From assembly GCA_002254335.1 (NCBI GenBank), contig NIVA01000025.1:1-20993 (forward strand): a stretch of 20,993 bases of DNA, read 5' to 3'. This document shows positions 1-8,337 of the stretch, piece by piece. Source of the DNA: Bacteroidetes bacterium 4572_114. Its GTDB lineage: Bacteria > Bacteroidota > Bacteroidia > Bacteroidales > 4484-276. How positions within the stretch are numbered: position 1 is the first letter of the stretch; the number at the start of each line of letters is the position of its first letter. The notes under the pieces were generated by a model that saw only the letters and a program-made list of their open reading frames with translations, searched no databases and was not told the origin of the DNA. The position numbers and the translations under genes were made by a program.

Positions 1-2
1 AA

Positions 3-428
3 ATCCTTTACAAAACCTTGCACGAAGAGGCCGCTAACCAAAACCTGTTCAATTACCTGTTTGATGCCCTGGTCCAGTTTGATTTAATGGAAAATACCTT
101 TCAGGATTTCCACCTCTTATTTTTGGTAGGGTTGAGCAAATATCTGGGTTTTTACCCACGCAGGAATTACTCCGCACAAAATAAGATATTCGACCTACAG
201 GAAGGTTATTTTATCCGTGAAAAGCCTCTCCATGTTAATTTTTTGGAAATTGATATGGCCGCGAAACTAAATAAGGTCCTCGAATCAAAAGATTTAACTA
301 CAAACATTTTCGAAAACACAAAGGAAAGAAATCTGTTTATGGAAGGGTTATTATCTTTCTACAGGCTGCATATCCCTGTATTTGGTGAGATAAAATCCCA
401 TGGTGTGCTTCATGAAGTGTTGGGTTAG
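3..428 (+). CDS. recO: DNA repair protein RecO, C-terminal part (5' end outside window)
   Basis: The frame is open from the first bases (ILYKTLHEEAANQNLF...) and ends at TAG 428, so the N-terminal OB-fold lies upstream of the window. The visible part matches the helical C-terminal domain of Bacteroidetes RecO: a LYKTLHEE segment, an FHLLFLVGLSKYLGFYPRRN segment and the terminal SHGVLHEVLG. RecO helps load RecA onto gapped single-stranded DNA together with RecR. The zinc-finger cysteines found in some RecO proteins are absent, as is usual in this phylum. A TTG at 18 could be read as a start but is internal, because the family is about 240 residues long and reading continues upstream. The assignment is by motif memory. 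The next gene starts 105 bp downstream, behind its own promoter-like sequence. Confidence 0.82.
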   Translation: MLYKTLHEEAANQNLFNYLFDALVQFDLMENTFQDFHLLFLVGLSKYLGFYPRRNYSAQNKIFDLQEGYFIREKPLHVNFLEIDMAAKLNKVLESKDLTTNIFENTKERNLFMEGLLSFYRLHIPVFGEIKSHGVLHEVLG

Positions 429-506
429 GGTGTAATTTGTACCGGTCTATAAAGTCGATGGTTTATGAAATTGAAACCCCTACTATATTGGTAATAATTA
501 ATAATT

Positions 507-514
507 TACCTTTG
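507..514 (+). promoter_or_regulatory. Bacteroidetes -7 promoter element (TACCTTTG)
   Basis: TACCTTTG matches the Bacteroidetes -7 consensus TAnnTTTG and lies 18 bp before the ATG at 533. The upstream -33 box is weak (ATTG at 487-490, spacer 16), so this is a plausible but not strong promoter for the AAA-ATPase gene. Confidence 0.45.
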
Positions 515-532
515 CATAAAAACAGGTAAACA

Positions 533-1892
533 ATGAGAAAATTCAATACATCAGGGCCTAATATCCCTAAAAAACATTATACAAGTGAGAGAAAAGAGCT
601 AATAAACAGAGGGGTTGGATTAATTAAGGATGAAAGATATTTCACCATTTGGGCACCACGACAAACAGGTAAAAGCACCTATTTCAGGCAACTTGCTGTT
701 GAGATAGAAAAGCAAGGCTATAAAGTTGCACATATAAATTTTGAAAGCTATAAAAACGCCTCCTTAAAGAGCTTTTTGTCACGCTTCACCAGACACCTTC
801 GAGAATCATGGGGTGAAAATTTTATAAAAGAGAATGAAATATCACATATTTTTGAATTGATTGAAAAAATAAAAGATAAAAAATACATATTGATAATTGA
901 CGAAGTAGAAGGCATTAATCCTGAATATTTCGGCGATTTCTTACATTCAATCCGTAATGCCTACCACTCGCGGGAAAACCACTGCCTCAAAAGCGTCATC
1001 CTTGTTGGTGTTTCAAATATACTTGGTGTGGTGAGCGATAAAACTTGTTGATGGTTATCCTGATAAAGAGATTCTGGATTATAATGATTACCTGAAAGTA
1101 GAAGACTGGTATTTACGAATTGCCATTGATAAAAATTTTGAAAACATCCACAATAAGGCAAAGGAAGAACGCCGTTTCGTTGAAAAGCTCCTTTTTACCC
1201 AAAATAAAATCCCTTTTAAAATTGATCGGCCAAGCATAAAATTTTTGCATACCAATGGGTTGATTAAGGATGACGGAAACGGGTATGTCACGTTTTGGGT
1301 GCCGTTTTACAAAAAGCGCCTCTACGATGCCTTTTATCCATATTCAAATGGTGAAACAAGCTACATTGCCGGCAACACGTATGGCCCCGATTATTTCGAC
1401 AAAAACGGCAACCTGAAAATAAATCAGCTTATAAATAATTATAAAGAATACGTTAAGCGAAGGGGGTTTAAGGTTTTTATGGAAAAGGACGAAAACGGGA
1501 ATTTCAAATCCATAAAAGAGGCCGCTTTGATATATAGTTTCGAAACCTTTATTACTGCCATAATGCAGGAGCTGGACGGGAAAATTTACCGGGAAGCAGA
1601 TACCGGGCTTGGTAAAAGCGACATGATAATCAACGTTGCAAACCAGGAGTTCCTGATTGAGACAAAAATCTATTTTAGCCCATCGAAATTTGATAGTGGC
1701 AAAAAACAACTCGCATATTATTGTGATTGTATCGGACAGGACAAAGGCATTTATCTTGTATTCTGCCCCAACGATCTGAAATATCCCGAACCGGTGAAAG
1801 AACAAACCGAAAATATCGAAGTTGCCGAAAGTATAGGGAAAAACGTTGAAATCACTACCTATTTGGTGGAATTTGACAGGCGTAAGTGGTAA
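533..1892 (+). pseudogene. AAA-ATPase-like / PD-(D/E)XK nuclease-domain protein, broken by internal deletion and frame change
   Basis: The first frame (533-1051) encodes an AAA-like ATPase: Walker A APRQTGKST at residues 41-49, Walker B YILIIDEVEG around 118-127, and the family block CLKSVILVGVSNI. It stops just after VVSD. A second frame (open from 1035, to 1892) starts abruptly with KLVDGYPDKEILDYNDYLKVEDWYL, the segment that follows the NQPGLVNGFAK region in full-length relatives. It continues to a C-terminal nuclease-like domain with GKSDMIINV and FLIETKIY, the Asp and Glu-x-Lys of a PD-(D/E)XK core. By memory of the family, about 55-65 codons (HASPFNIADNL... to ...VNGFA) are missing at about 1034-1045, and the frame changes there. 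No other stop or frameshift is seen in either half, so the lesion is recent or an assembly error. The cellular role of these often multi-copy proteins is unknown. Confidence 0.85.
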
Positions 1893-1966
1893 AAAAATCA
1901 CATTAACAACTATGTGTTTGTAATAAATCACCTAATAAAAAACCAACTAATTTCAAACAAAAAAAA

Positions 1967-2167
1967 ATGGGCAATCATTGTACAAAACTATTCACAAACA
2001 AATATAAATTGTTCATTACCGGAATACTGATTTGTGTTTCAGGGTTTCTGATTACTTCCTGTTCAACAACCGGCAAGGCCGGAAGAAAGAAAAACTGTGA
2101 TTGCCCGAGATGGAGTAGTATTGATAAACCAGCAGATAAGATGACGGAGGTTTATGAAAAATTTTAG
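1967..2167 (+). CDS. Small Cys-rich lipoprotein
   Basis: A 66-residue protein with a basic N-terminus, a hydrophobic segment (residues about 15-30) and a lipobox LITSC, so cleavage and lipidation are expected at the Cys before STTGKAG. The mature part is short and contains CDCPRW, a Cys-x-Cys-Pro-x-Trp tail that I associate with small Bacteroidetes lipoproteins often found near SprT-like genes. ATG 1967 follows an A-rich stretch and no Shine-Dalgarno sequence, as is usual in the phylum. The 3' end overlaps the start of the SprT-like gene by 14 bp, which suggests translational coupling. The function is unknown. Confidence 0.6.
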   Translation: MGNHCTKLFTNKYKLFITGILICVSGFLITSCSTTGKAGRKKNCDCPRWSSIDKPADKMTEVYEKF

Positions 2168-2481
2168 GCACATCCTTGAAAAATACCTTCCTGATAATGC
2201 TGTTGATGCTGTGCACGAACTGATAGAGGATAATCAGGTAAACCTGAATATTACCAGGAAAAGAAAGACCAAGCTGGGCGATTTCAGGCCGCCGGTAAAT
2301 GGCAAACCGCAAAGGATATCTGTTAACCATGATTTAAACCCCTATTCGTTCCTGATAACTTTTGTCCACGAACTGGCCCATCAAAAAGTGTGGGCAAGGC
2401 ATCAAAATAAGGTCAGGCCACATGGCGTTGAATGGCAATGTTTTCGTCCCCCTGGCCGAAGTAATTCCTGTTGATGGGTAG
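2154..2481 (+). pseudogene. SprT-like zinc metalloprotease, internally deleted
   Basis: ATG 2154 is preceded by GGAGG at 2146-2150. The N-terminal half matches SprT-like proteins of Bacteroidetes (LEKYLPDNAVDAVHELIEDNQVNLNITRKRKTKLGDFR) and carries the zinc-binding helix FVHELAHQKVW followed by PHGVEW. After VEW the frame runs into unrelated residues and stops at 2474, giving 106 residues where the family usually has about 200. In another frame (2431-2481) the DNA reads NGNVFVPLAEVIPVDG and then TAG. This resembles the usual C-terminal end of the family (a ...LF-PLAEV... ending). The simplest reading is that about 75-90 codons between HGVEW and the C-terminal tail are missing, with a frame change near 2430. 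The HExxH motif remains, but the domain is not expected to fold normally. Confidence 0.7.
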
Positions 2482-2501
2482 GATAGATGAATAGGTTTTC
2501 A

Positions 2502-2509
2502 TACATTTG
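2502..2509 (+). promoter_or_regulatory. Bacteroidetes -7 promoter element (TACATTTG)
   Basis: TACATTTG fits TAnnTTTG and lies 33 bp before ATG 2543. No convincing TTTG is seen at the -33 position. If used, transcription would begin near 2515, which excludes the upstream TTG at 2507 as the start of the downstream gene. Confidence 0.4.
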
Positions 2510-2542
2510 CAACCAAAAATAATTAATTTTAATAATCCAGAG

Positions 2543-3634
2543 ATGAACAAAAATTACTATTGTATAATCATGGCGGGTGGGATTGGCGCCAGGTTTTGGC
2601 CCATGAGCCGGACAAATCGTCCCAAGCAGTTTATCGATATTTTGGAGACCGGCGAAACACTTATCCAGCAAACATTTAACCGTTTCAAAAAGATTTGCCC
2701 TGTCGAAAATATTTTCATTGTCACCAACGAAATTTATGACGGACTGGTAAAGGAACAACTTCCCGAACTGCCCGAAAACAACATCTTGCTTGAACCTGCA
2801 ATGAGGAACACGGCCCCCTGCATTGCTTATGCAAATTATAAAATCAAATCGGTCAACCCCGATGCGTGTGTCGTGGTTGCACCTTCCGATCACCTTATAC
2901 TTAAAGAGGATGAGTTTGTCAGGGTAATTAATGATTCCCTCGGTATAGCATCAGAAAATGATTGGCTGATTACGTTGGGGATTAAGCCGGGCAGGCCCGA
3001 CACGGGTTACGGGTATATTCAATACGATGAAAACCAAAAATACGGGAAAAACGACCAGGTAAGAAAAGTAGTGACCTTTACCGAGAAACCCGACCTGGAA
3101 CTGGCCGAAAAATTCCTTGCCAGCGGCGATTTCCTCTGGAACGCCGGGATATTTATCTGGTCGCTAAAAAGTATCACAGCGGCCTTTTCGAAATACCTTG
3201 ACGATGTTGATGACCTTTTTAAAAAAGGTATTGGCAAATATAATACACCTGAAGAAAAACAATTCATTAACGAAACCTATACCGTTTGTCGCAAAATTTC
3301 AATCGATTATGGTGTAATGGAAAAAGCCCCAAATGTGTATGTCTATTCAGCTGATTTCGGGTGGTCTGACCTGGGCACCTGGAGGTCGCTTTACGACATC
3401 AGGGAAAAAGATGAAAAAGCCAATGTGTTGACAGGCGATAATGTGATGCTTTATGACGCCGAAAGTTGTATTGTCCATATGCCAAAAGACAAACTTGTGG
3501 TTATTCAGGGCCTGAAAGATTATATCGTAATTGAAAATGATGAGGCTTTGTTAATCTGCAAAAAGAATGAGGAACAACAAATCAGGCAGTTTGTTACCGA
3601 CATTAAAGTGGATAAAGGTGAGAAATTTATTTAA
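2543..3634 (+). CDS. manC: Mannose-1-phosphate guanylyltransferase
   Basis: A 363-residue cytosolic enzyme that makes GDP-mannose from GTP and mannose-1-phosphate for polysaccharide and glycan synthesis. Evidence: the N-terminal nucleotide-binding signature AGGIGARFWPMSRTNRPKQF (residues 11-30), APSDHLI, TLGIKPGRPDTGYGYIQ, VVTFTEKPD, FLWNAGIFIW and the metal-site segment SADFGWSDLGTW. Length and ending match single-domain Bacteroidetes members, which lack the C-terminal isomerase domain of bifunctional AlgA/ManC proteins. ATG 2543 was chosen over TTG 2507 because MNKNYYCIIMAGGIG is the family start and a -7 element covers the TTG. It is intact, unlike its neighbours on both sides. S46 peptidase follows after 23 bp, perhaps cotranscribed, although the two functions are unrelated. 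Confidence 0.93.
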   Translation: MNKNYYCIIMAGGIGARFWPMSRTNRPKQFIDILETGETLIQQTFNRFKKICPVENIFIVTNEIYDGLVKEQLPELPENNILLEPAMRNTAPCIAYANYKIKSVNPDACVVVAPSDHLILKEDEFVRVINDSLGIASENDWLITLGIKPGRPDTGYGYIQYDENQKYGKNDQVRKVVTFTEKPDLELAEKFLASGDFLWNAGIFIWSLKSITAAFSKYLDDVDDLFKKGIGKYNTPEEKQFINETYTVCRKISIDYGVMEKAPNVYVYSADFGWSDLGTWRSLYDIREKDEKANVLTGDNVMLYDAESCIVHMPKDKLVVIQGLKDYIVIENDEALLICKKNEEQQIRQFVTDIKVDKGEKFI

Positions 3635-3657
3635 TAACTAATTCAAAAACAGTAAAA

Positions 3658-5690
3658 ATGAGAAAACTATTTAGTTTGTTAATTATCCTAACTATTGGCT
3701 TCGGCCCAATGACAAAAGCTGATGAGGGTATGTGGCTGCCCTTGTTCGTCGAAAGGCTCAACTATGTTGACATGGAAGAGATGGGCCTGCAACTAACAGC
3801 CGAGGAAATTTATAGCATTAACAATTCCAGCCTTAAAGATGCGATCATCATTTTTGGCCGGGGTTGCACCGGTGAAATTGTTTCGCCCGAAGGTTTGATA
3901 TTTACCAATCATCATTGTGGGTTTGGTGCCATTCAGTCGCACAGTACCATTGAACATGATTATCTCACAGATGGATTTTGGGCAATGAACAAAAAGGAAG
4001 AGCTAAAAAATGACGGGTTAACTGCCAGGTTTTTAGTGAGGATTGAAGATGTTACCGATCGCGTATTAACCGAGCTTAATGATGAAATGACCGAACAGGA
4101 ACGCACTGCAAAAGTGAGGGAAGTAGGTAAAGAGATTAGCGATGAAGCCATTAAAGACACCCATTTCGATGCGTACGTTAGAGGGTTTTTTGGTGGAAAT
4201 GAATATTACCTTTTTGTTTATGAGACATTTAAAGACATTCGCCTTGTTGGGGCACCGCCTTCGTCCATCGGAAAATTTGGTGCCGATACCGACAACTGGA
4301 TGTGGCCCCGCCATACCGGCGACTTTTCCATTTTTCGGGTTTACACCGGCCCGGATATAAAAAATTAAAAATCTTCCGCCAACATATGGATGCCAATGAA
4401 ACTGTTAATATCCAATATGCGACTAAATGGGCGCATACATCAAACTACTGGAAATATTTTATTGGCCAGACAAAAGGTTTAAAACGCCTTAAGGTGTATG
4501 AACAAAAGCGTGAGCAGGAAGAAAAGTTTAACGATTGGGTAAATGTCAACGATAACCGTAAAGACAAATACGGCCAAGCCCTGACCCTGATGGAAGAAGG
4601 TATTGACGATTCAAAAGAATACAATCTTACCAGCATTTATTTAAGGGAAGCCATTAGCAGGGGGAGTGAGATATTGATGTATTCGCGTAGCTTCGATAAG
4701 CTAAAAGAGATGCTTGACCAGAAAGGGAAAGATAAGGACAAGGATGCAATTCAGCAACAGATTTCATCTTTACGGGAAGCAGCAGATGGCCATTTCAAGG
4801 ATTATTTTGAACCGATAGACAGAGAGTTATTGGGGGCCATGCTTGAAATGTATTACCAAAACGTCCCGAAAGACCAGCAACCGGAAATGCTTGCTGAAAT
4901 CAACAAAAAATACAAGGGCGATTTTATGGCCTATGCAAACATGGTTTTTGATAAATCTATTTTTGCGTCCCACGATAGGGTAGAAGCCTTTCTTGATAAC
5001 CCCAAAGCAAAGACACTGGAAAAAGATCCGGCAAGCCAGCTTTTAAGTACGTTTTTAATAAAGTTACCTGAGATAAATGTTGCATTGCAGGCTGCAGGTG
5101 AAAAAAGTAACAAAGGCGAAAGAATTTATATTGCCGGGTTGCGTGAGATGGAGCCAAACAAAAAGTTTTATCCTGATGCCAATTTTACCATGCGGCTTAC
5201 TTATGGACAGGTTTTAGATTATTTCCCGGCTGATGCTATACATTTCGATTTTACCACGACTTTAAAAGGTGTTATGGAGAAAGAAGATCCCTCCAACTGG
5301 GAATTTGTGGTTCCCGAAAAACTCAAGGAACTTTATGAGAGCAAGGATTTTGGCCCTTATGGTGAAGATGGCGGGATGGTGGTTTGCTTTTTAACCAACA
5401 ACGATATTACCGGGGGAAACTCAGGAAGCCCTGTCCTAAATGCTTACGGAGAATTGATCGGGTTGGCATTTGATGGAAACTGGGAAGCAATGAGTGGTGA
5501 TATTGCTTTTGAACCGGAACTGCAACGTACAATATGTGTTGATGCCAGGTATGTTTTATTTATCATTGATAAGTACGCCGGGGCACAAAACCTTATTGAT
5601 GAGTTGACCATCGTAAAAGGACATCCGAAATTGAAGGAATCAATGGAAGAGACCTCAGTTAAAGAAGTTGAAGAAATGGTTGAGGATTAA
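3658..5690 (+). pseudogene. S46-family dipeptidyl-peptidase (DPP7-like), broken by internal deletion and frame change
   Basis: The first frame (3658-4368) has a signal peptide (MRKLFSLLIILTIGFGPMTKA), then DEGMWLP, the catalytic-His block FTNHHCGFGAIQSHS (His85/86) and the block GADTDNWMWPRHTGD that contains the catalytic Asp. It stops just after TGPD. The second frame (from about 4359 to 5690) resumes at KLKIFRQHMDANETVNIQYATKWAHTSNYW and carries the serine block GGNSGSPV, then LAFDGNWEAMSGDI. The Gly in FDGNW points to the DPP7 type (hydrophobic P1) rather than DPP11, which has Arg there (family knowledge). In intact members the segment from about GPDGKPA... through SLKGVKEGDF...GYPG to the helix before IFRQHM lies between these pieces. 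I estimate 60-75 codons are missing at 4357-4367, within an A/T run. All three catalytic blocks survive but are split between frames. Intact enzymes act in the periplasm on peptide N-termini. Confidence 0.88.
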
Positions 5691-5737
5691 TCAGGCTCCA
5701 TAGTTATTGGGGCAAACACATAATAATCAGGAATAAT

Positions 5738-5774
5738 ACCCTAAGGGCAGCGAAAGCCCCCTTGGGGTTTTTTC
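5738..5774 (+). terminator. Rho-independent terminator after the S46 gene
   Basis: The stem ACCCTAAGGGC / GCCCCCTTGGGGT (with a G-T wobble) around the loop AGCGAAA is followed by six T residues, 48 bp after the stop at 5690. It would end the plus-strand run that contains manC and the peptidase gene. Confidence 0.8.
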
Positions 5775-6018
5775 ATGTCAGATGTCCGGTTAATGATTTT
5801 ATCCTTGTTAATCAATGAATTACCGAATGGAATAAAAAGAAATCGCCCCTCATCCGGGCGGACAAGAGGCGAAGTGCAATCAATTAATCCCTAAAAATCT
5901 GTTTGCCATGAAAAATGAATCTACCCCTAAAATGATCCATTTGAAAATGACAATACAAACATACCGCTCAAACCAGTCGATCTACAACTTTAGCAAGTTA
6001 ACGGCAGGGCTGAACCAG
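5775..6018. other. Convergent intergenic region
   Basis: This lies between the S46 gene (plus) and the DUF2461 gene (minus). Apart from the terminator just before it, I see only a short hairpin-forming GC patch at 5845-5873 (CGCCC...GGGCG, with an alternative CGCC...GGCG pairing) and the near-repeat AGTTAACGGCAGG / AGTTAACGGTAGG at 5997-6029. The open frame at 5908-6108 has no family resemblance and runs into the DUF2461 gene antisense, so it is not called. Confidence 0.4.
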
Positions 6019-6705
6019 TTAACGGTAGGTTTCATCGAACGAACGTTTTTTTTCGTGATCCACACATCTGTTCAAAAAGCCAATAAACGGGCTCATTATT
6101 TGGAATGAATCTACAACAAAAGGTAAAAAGCCATCGCTTGTCAATTTATCTTGATGGATATCATTCCCGACAATGTAATTTTTGTACTTTAGTAATTCAA
6201 TATCTTCAAAATCCTTTGGAAAATCTTTTGGGGGACGCTTGAGTTTTTCGCCATTCATTTGACCAAACCTTTCATAAAATGACTTTTCACCAATGATTTT
6301 TTTGAATTCTCCCGGGAAATGTAAAATTTCATATCTGATTGATTTTAAAATAACCGGTTCCGGTTGCCAAATCCCTCCCCCACTAAAGGAAGCATCGGGG
6401 TCAACATGGATGTAATATCCTGCATACCCACTTTTTCGGCCACCTTTACAAAATGCTGCGCCCATGTGGGTTTTGTACGGGTCTTTGTTTTTAGAAAACC
6501 GGACATCACGGTAAATCCTGAAAACACAATCCTTCGGGCTAAGTAGCCCAATATCGTTATCGAAAGCCGAAATTTCCTTAATAGTTTCGGCCACAATATC
6601 TTCAAAAGCTATTTTAGCTTCCTGATACCAATCTTTGTTTTCCTGAAACCACTCGCGGGCATTATTCTTTTTAAGTTCTCGAAGAAATGTCAAAACAGTT
6701 TCCAT
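6019..6705 (-). CDS. DUF2461 (TIGR02453) family protein
   Basis: A 228-residue soluble protein matching the DUF2461 family throughout: N-terminal LTFLRELKKNNAREWFQENKDWYQEAK, central CVFRIYRDVRFSKNKDPYKTHMGA, then YYIHVDPDASFSGGGIWQPEPVILKSIR and a C-terminal LPFVVDSFQIMSPFIGFLN segment. Length is normal and the frame is intact. The family is widespread in Bacteroidetes and other bacteria, and no biochemical function is established. The gene stands alone on the minus strand, converging with the S46 gene and divergent from the MFS transporter. A small transposable element lies 48 bp upstream of its start. Confidence 0.9.
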   Translation of the reverse strand: METVLTFLRELKKNNAREWFQENKDWYQEAKIAFEDIVAETIKEISAFDNDIGLLSPKDCVFRIYRDVRFSKNKDPYKTHMGAAFCKGGRKSGYAGYYIHVDPDASFSGGGIWQPEPVILKSIRYEILHFPGEFKKIIGEKSFYERFGQMNGEKLKRPPKDFPKDFEDIELLKYKNYIVGNDIHQDKLTSDGFLPFVVDSFQIMSPFIGFLNRCVDHEKKRSFDETYR

Positions 6706-6752
6706 AGGTTGTATGTTTTTAATTTAGTTGTGGTTTTTCTTTAATAAATAAA

Positions 6753-6881
6753 GAGTCCGGTCTAAAAACGAAGTTTTTGAAAATTAGCGAAATTTTATTA
6801 TTTTCAAACACGTGATTATGCGATAATTAGAAAATTACATTAGTGCATTCGCGGCAAAAAAGGGCTTTTTAGACTGGACTC
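6753..6881. mobile_element. MITE-like element, copy 1 (129 bp)
   Basis: It begins GAGTCCGGTCTAAAAA and ends TTTTTAGACTGGACTC, inverted repeats of 16 bp with one mismatch. It is flanked by exact 6-bp direct repeats AATAAA (6747-6752 and 6882-6887), as expected for a target duplication. It has no coding capacity. Its first 67 bp and last 34 bp closely match the reverse complement of copy 3, but the middle is shorter, so it looks like an internally deleted relative. It lies between the divergent DUF2461 and MFS genes, 58 bp before the MFS start. Confidence 0.9.
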
Positions 6882-6939
6882 AATAAAGAATACCTCTATT
6901 TTTACAGATGAAAACAACAGATTGCGAAAGTAGTTCAAA

Positions 6940-8109
6940 ATGAATAACGTTTCATCCACAAAAAATAACACGGGCTTCCTGTTAAAGTTAACGCTTTTGC
7001 TTACCGGTAGCATGACTGTACTTGCCGGGGCAGTCATTGTTGCTGCAATACCTGAAATACAGGAGTTCTTCGGTGACCAGGAAAACGCACAATTTTACAG
7101 CAAATTGTTACTTGCCGTTCCAGCTCTGTTTATTGCTGTACTTGCGCCATTCGCCGGCCATATCATCGATCGGTTTGGGCGAAAAACCCCATTGATCATT
7201 TCATTAATCCTTTATGCTGTTGCAGGAACTTCCGGTTTTTATCTGCCTGATATTGTTAGTTTGTTAATAAGCAGGGCGATGCTTGGCGTGGCGGTTGCAG
7301 GCATAATGACGGTAAATACTACCCTTATCGGCGATTACTTTAAGGGAATTGAAAGAAGTAAATTTATGGGCTGGCAGGGAGCGTTTATGGCATTTGGAGG
7401 GGTAATATTTATTTCAATTGGAGGGGTCCTGGCTGACATCTCCTGGCGGATGCCATTTCTCGTTTACACCTTCTCTTTGATCGTCCTTGGGCTTACCTTT
7501 TTTTACATCTACGAACCTGGGATTATCAAAAATAGATATGAACATCCCGTAAGGAAAACCAAAATCAGGAGAAAAAAATACATAATTGTTTATGCCACAG
7601 CTTTTATTGGGATGATATTTTTATTCATGATCCCAACACAAATCCCATTCTTGCTTTCCAACACAGGAAACATCTCAAACTCGTTTATTGGGTATTCCAT
7701 AAGTATAGCCATTTTAGCAGGGGCAATATTATCAGTAAATTATGGGAAGATCAGATTGAAATTTAATTTTTACCAGATTTACTCCATTATATTTTGTTTA
7801 ATGGGGGCAGGATTTCTTATTATCTCCCTCTCCCACACTTTTGCAGTTACATTGGCCGGACTTATTATCGCAGGTTTTGGCACAGGGCTGTTAATGCCCA
7901 ACACTAATTTGTGGCTCATCTCATTTGCCCCGCCAGGCAACCGTGGCAGGTTGGTTGGCATTTTAAACCTCTTTGTTTATTCAGGACAGTTTTTATCTCC
8001 TGTGTTGGTTTATCCACTTATTAAATGGCAGTCCATTCATTTTACTTTTGGTGTTGGGGGCATTGTTATGTTGCTGCTATCTATTTTTTTTCTTCTTAGT
8101 TCAAAATAG
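6940..8109 (+). CDS. Major facilitator superfamily transporter
   Basis: A 389-residue inner-membrane protein with about 12 hydrophobic segments and the MFS motif A after the second helix (GHIIDRFGRKTP, with Asp-Arg-x-Gly-Arg). A charged cytoplasmic loop around residues 195-215 (KNRYEHPVRKTKIRRKK) separates the two six-helix halves. The overall pattern resembles drug-efflux or sugar-efflux type MFS proteins (DHA1-like). The substrate cannot be told from sequence by eye. The transporter appears intact. No clear -33/-7 promoter is visible before it; the 58 bp between copy 1 of the MITE and the start are AT-rich. The insertion may therefore have displaced or supplied upstream regulatory sequence. 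Confidence 0.88.
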   Translation: MNNVSSTKNNTGFLLKLTLLLTGSMTVLAGAVIVAAIPEIQEFFGDQENAQFYSKLLLAVPALFIAVLAPFAGHIIDRFGRKTPLIISLILYAVAGTSGFYLPDIVSLLISRAMLGVAVAGIMTVNTTLIGDYFKGIERSKFMGWQGAFMAFGGVIFISIGGVLADISWRMPFLVYTFSLIVLGLTFFYIYEPGIIKNRYEHPVRKTKIRRKKYIIVYATAFIGMIFLFMIPTQIPFLLSNTGNISNSFIGYSISIAILAGAILSVNYGKIRLKFNFYQIYSIIFCLMGAGFLIISLSHTFAVTLAGLIIAGFGTGLLMPNTNLWLISFAPPGNRGRLVGILNLFVYSGQFLSPVLVYPLIKWQSIHFTFGVGGIVMLLLSIFFLLSSK

Positions 8110-8114
8110 TTTGG

Positions 8115-8157
8115 CCCCGCAATAGATCAATTTGTAAATTAATCAGATAAAGCGGGG
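8115..8157. terminator. Nested inverted repeat after the MFS gene, possible terminator
   Basis: CCCCGC (8115-8120) pairs with GCGGGG (8152-8157), and inside them GATcAATTT-gt-AAATTaATC forms a second stem with one mismatch. It begins 6 bp after the MFS stop. There is no T-run behind it, so termination is only a guess. It may instead be a small palindromic repeat. Confidence 0.4.
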
Positions 8158-8216
8158 TATGTGATTTATTATGACTATACAAAAAGCGAATACCAGATTT
8201 TATAATTTGTTGGAAA

Positions 8217-8247
8217 TTTGTTAAACTGATAAGTTTTTATATCTTTG
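8217..8247 (+). promoter_or_regulatory. Bacteroidetes promoter of the rimP-nusA-infB operon
   Basis: TTTG at 8217-8220, a 19-bp spacer and TATCTTTG at 8240-8247 give an exact match to the Bacteroidetes TTTG / TAnnTTTG consensus. The start point would fall near 8254, leaving a leader of about 100 nt before rimP. Confidence 0.8.
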
Positions 8248-8288
8248 CGCCCGATTTCAAAAAGAAATCATAACGGCATAAGAAAAGT

Positions 8289-8337
8289 TTGCTTTTATAA
8301 GCAATGGAAACGATAAAGAGGGGACACGATGTCCCCT
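8289..8337 (+). promoter_or_regulatory. Two tandem hairpins in the rimP operon leader
   Basis: Hairpin A is TTGCTT-TTAT-AAGCAA at 8289-8304. Hairpin B is AGGGGACA-CGA-TGTCCCCT at 8319-8337, a perfect 8-bp stem with a 3-nt loop. B ends 19 nt before the rimP ATG and is followed by ATTTTATTA, a weak U-rich stretch. It could be an attenuator, a binding site or an mRNA-stabilising structure. Promoter position and operon content make a regulatory role reasonable, but this is inferred. Confidence 0.55.

Noticed and set aside
449..464. 16-nt sequence ATAAAGTCGATGGTTT repeated in inverse orientation at 16295-16310
   Set aside because: It is too short to call a repeat in AT-rich DNA. The neighbouring CCGGTCTA resembles the MITE end, but there is no partner end or target duplication.
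1344..1931. 195-residue minus-strand frame
   Set aside because: It is antisense to the well-supported nuclease-like domain frame and has no recognisable motif.
2507..2542. TTG start adding 12 residues to manC
   Set aside because: It overlaps a likely -7 promoter element, and the family starts at MNKNYYCIIMAGG.
5908..6108. 66-residue plus-strand frame
   Set aside because: No family, poor composition, and half of it is antisense to the DUF2461 gene.
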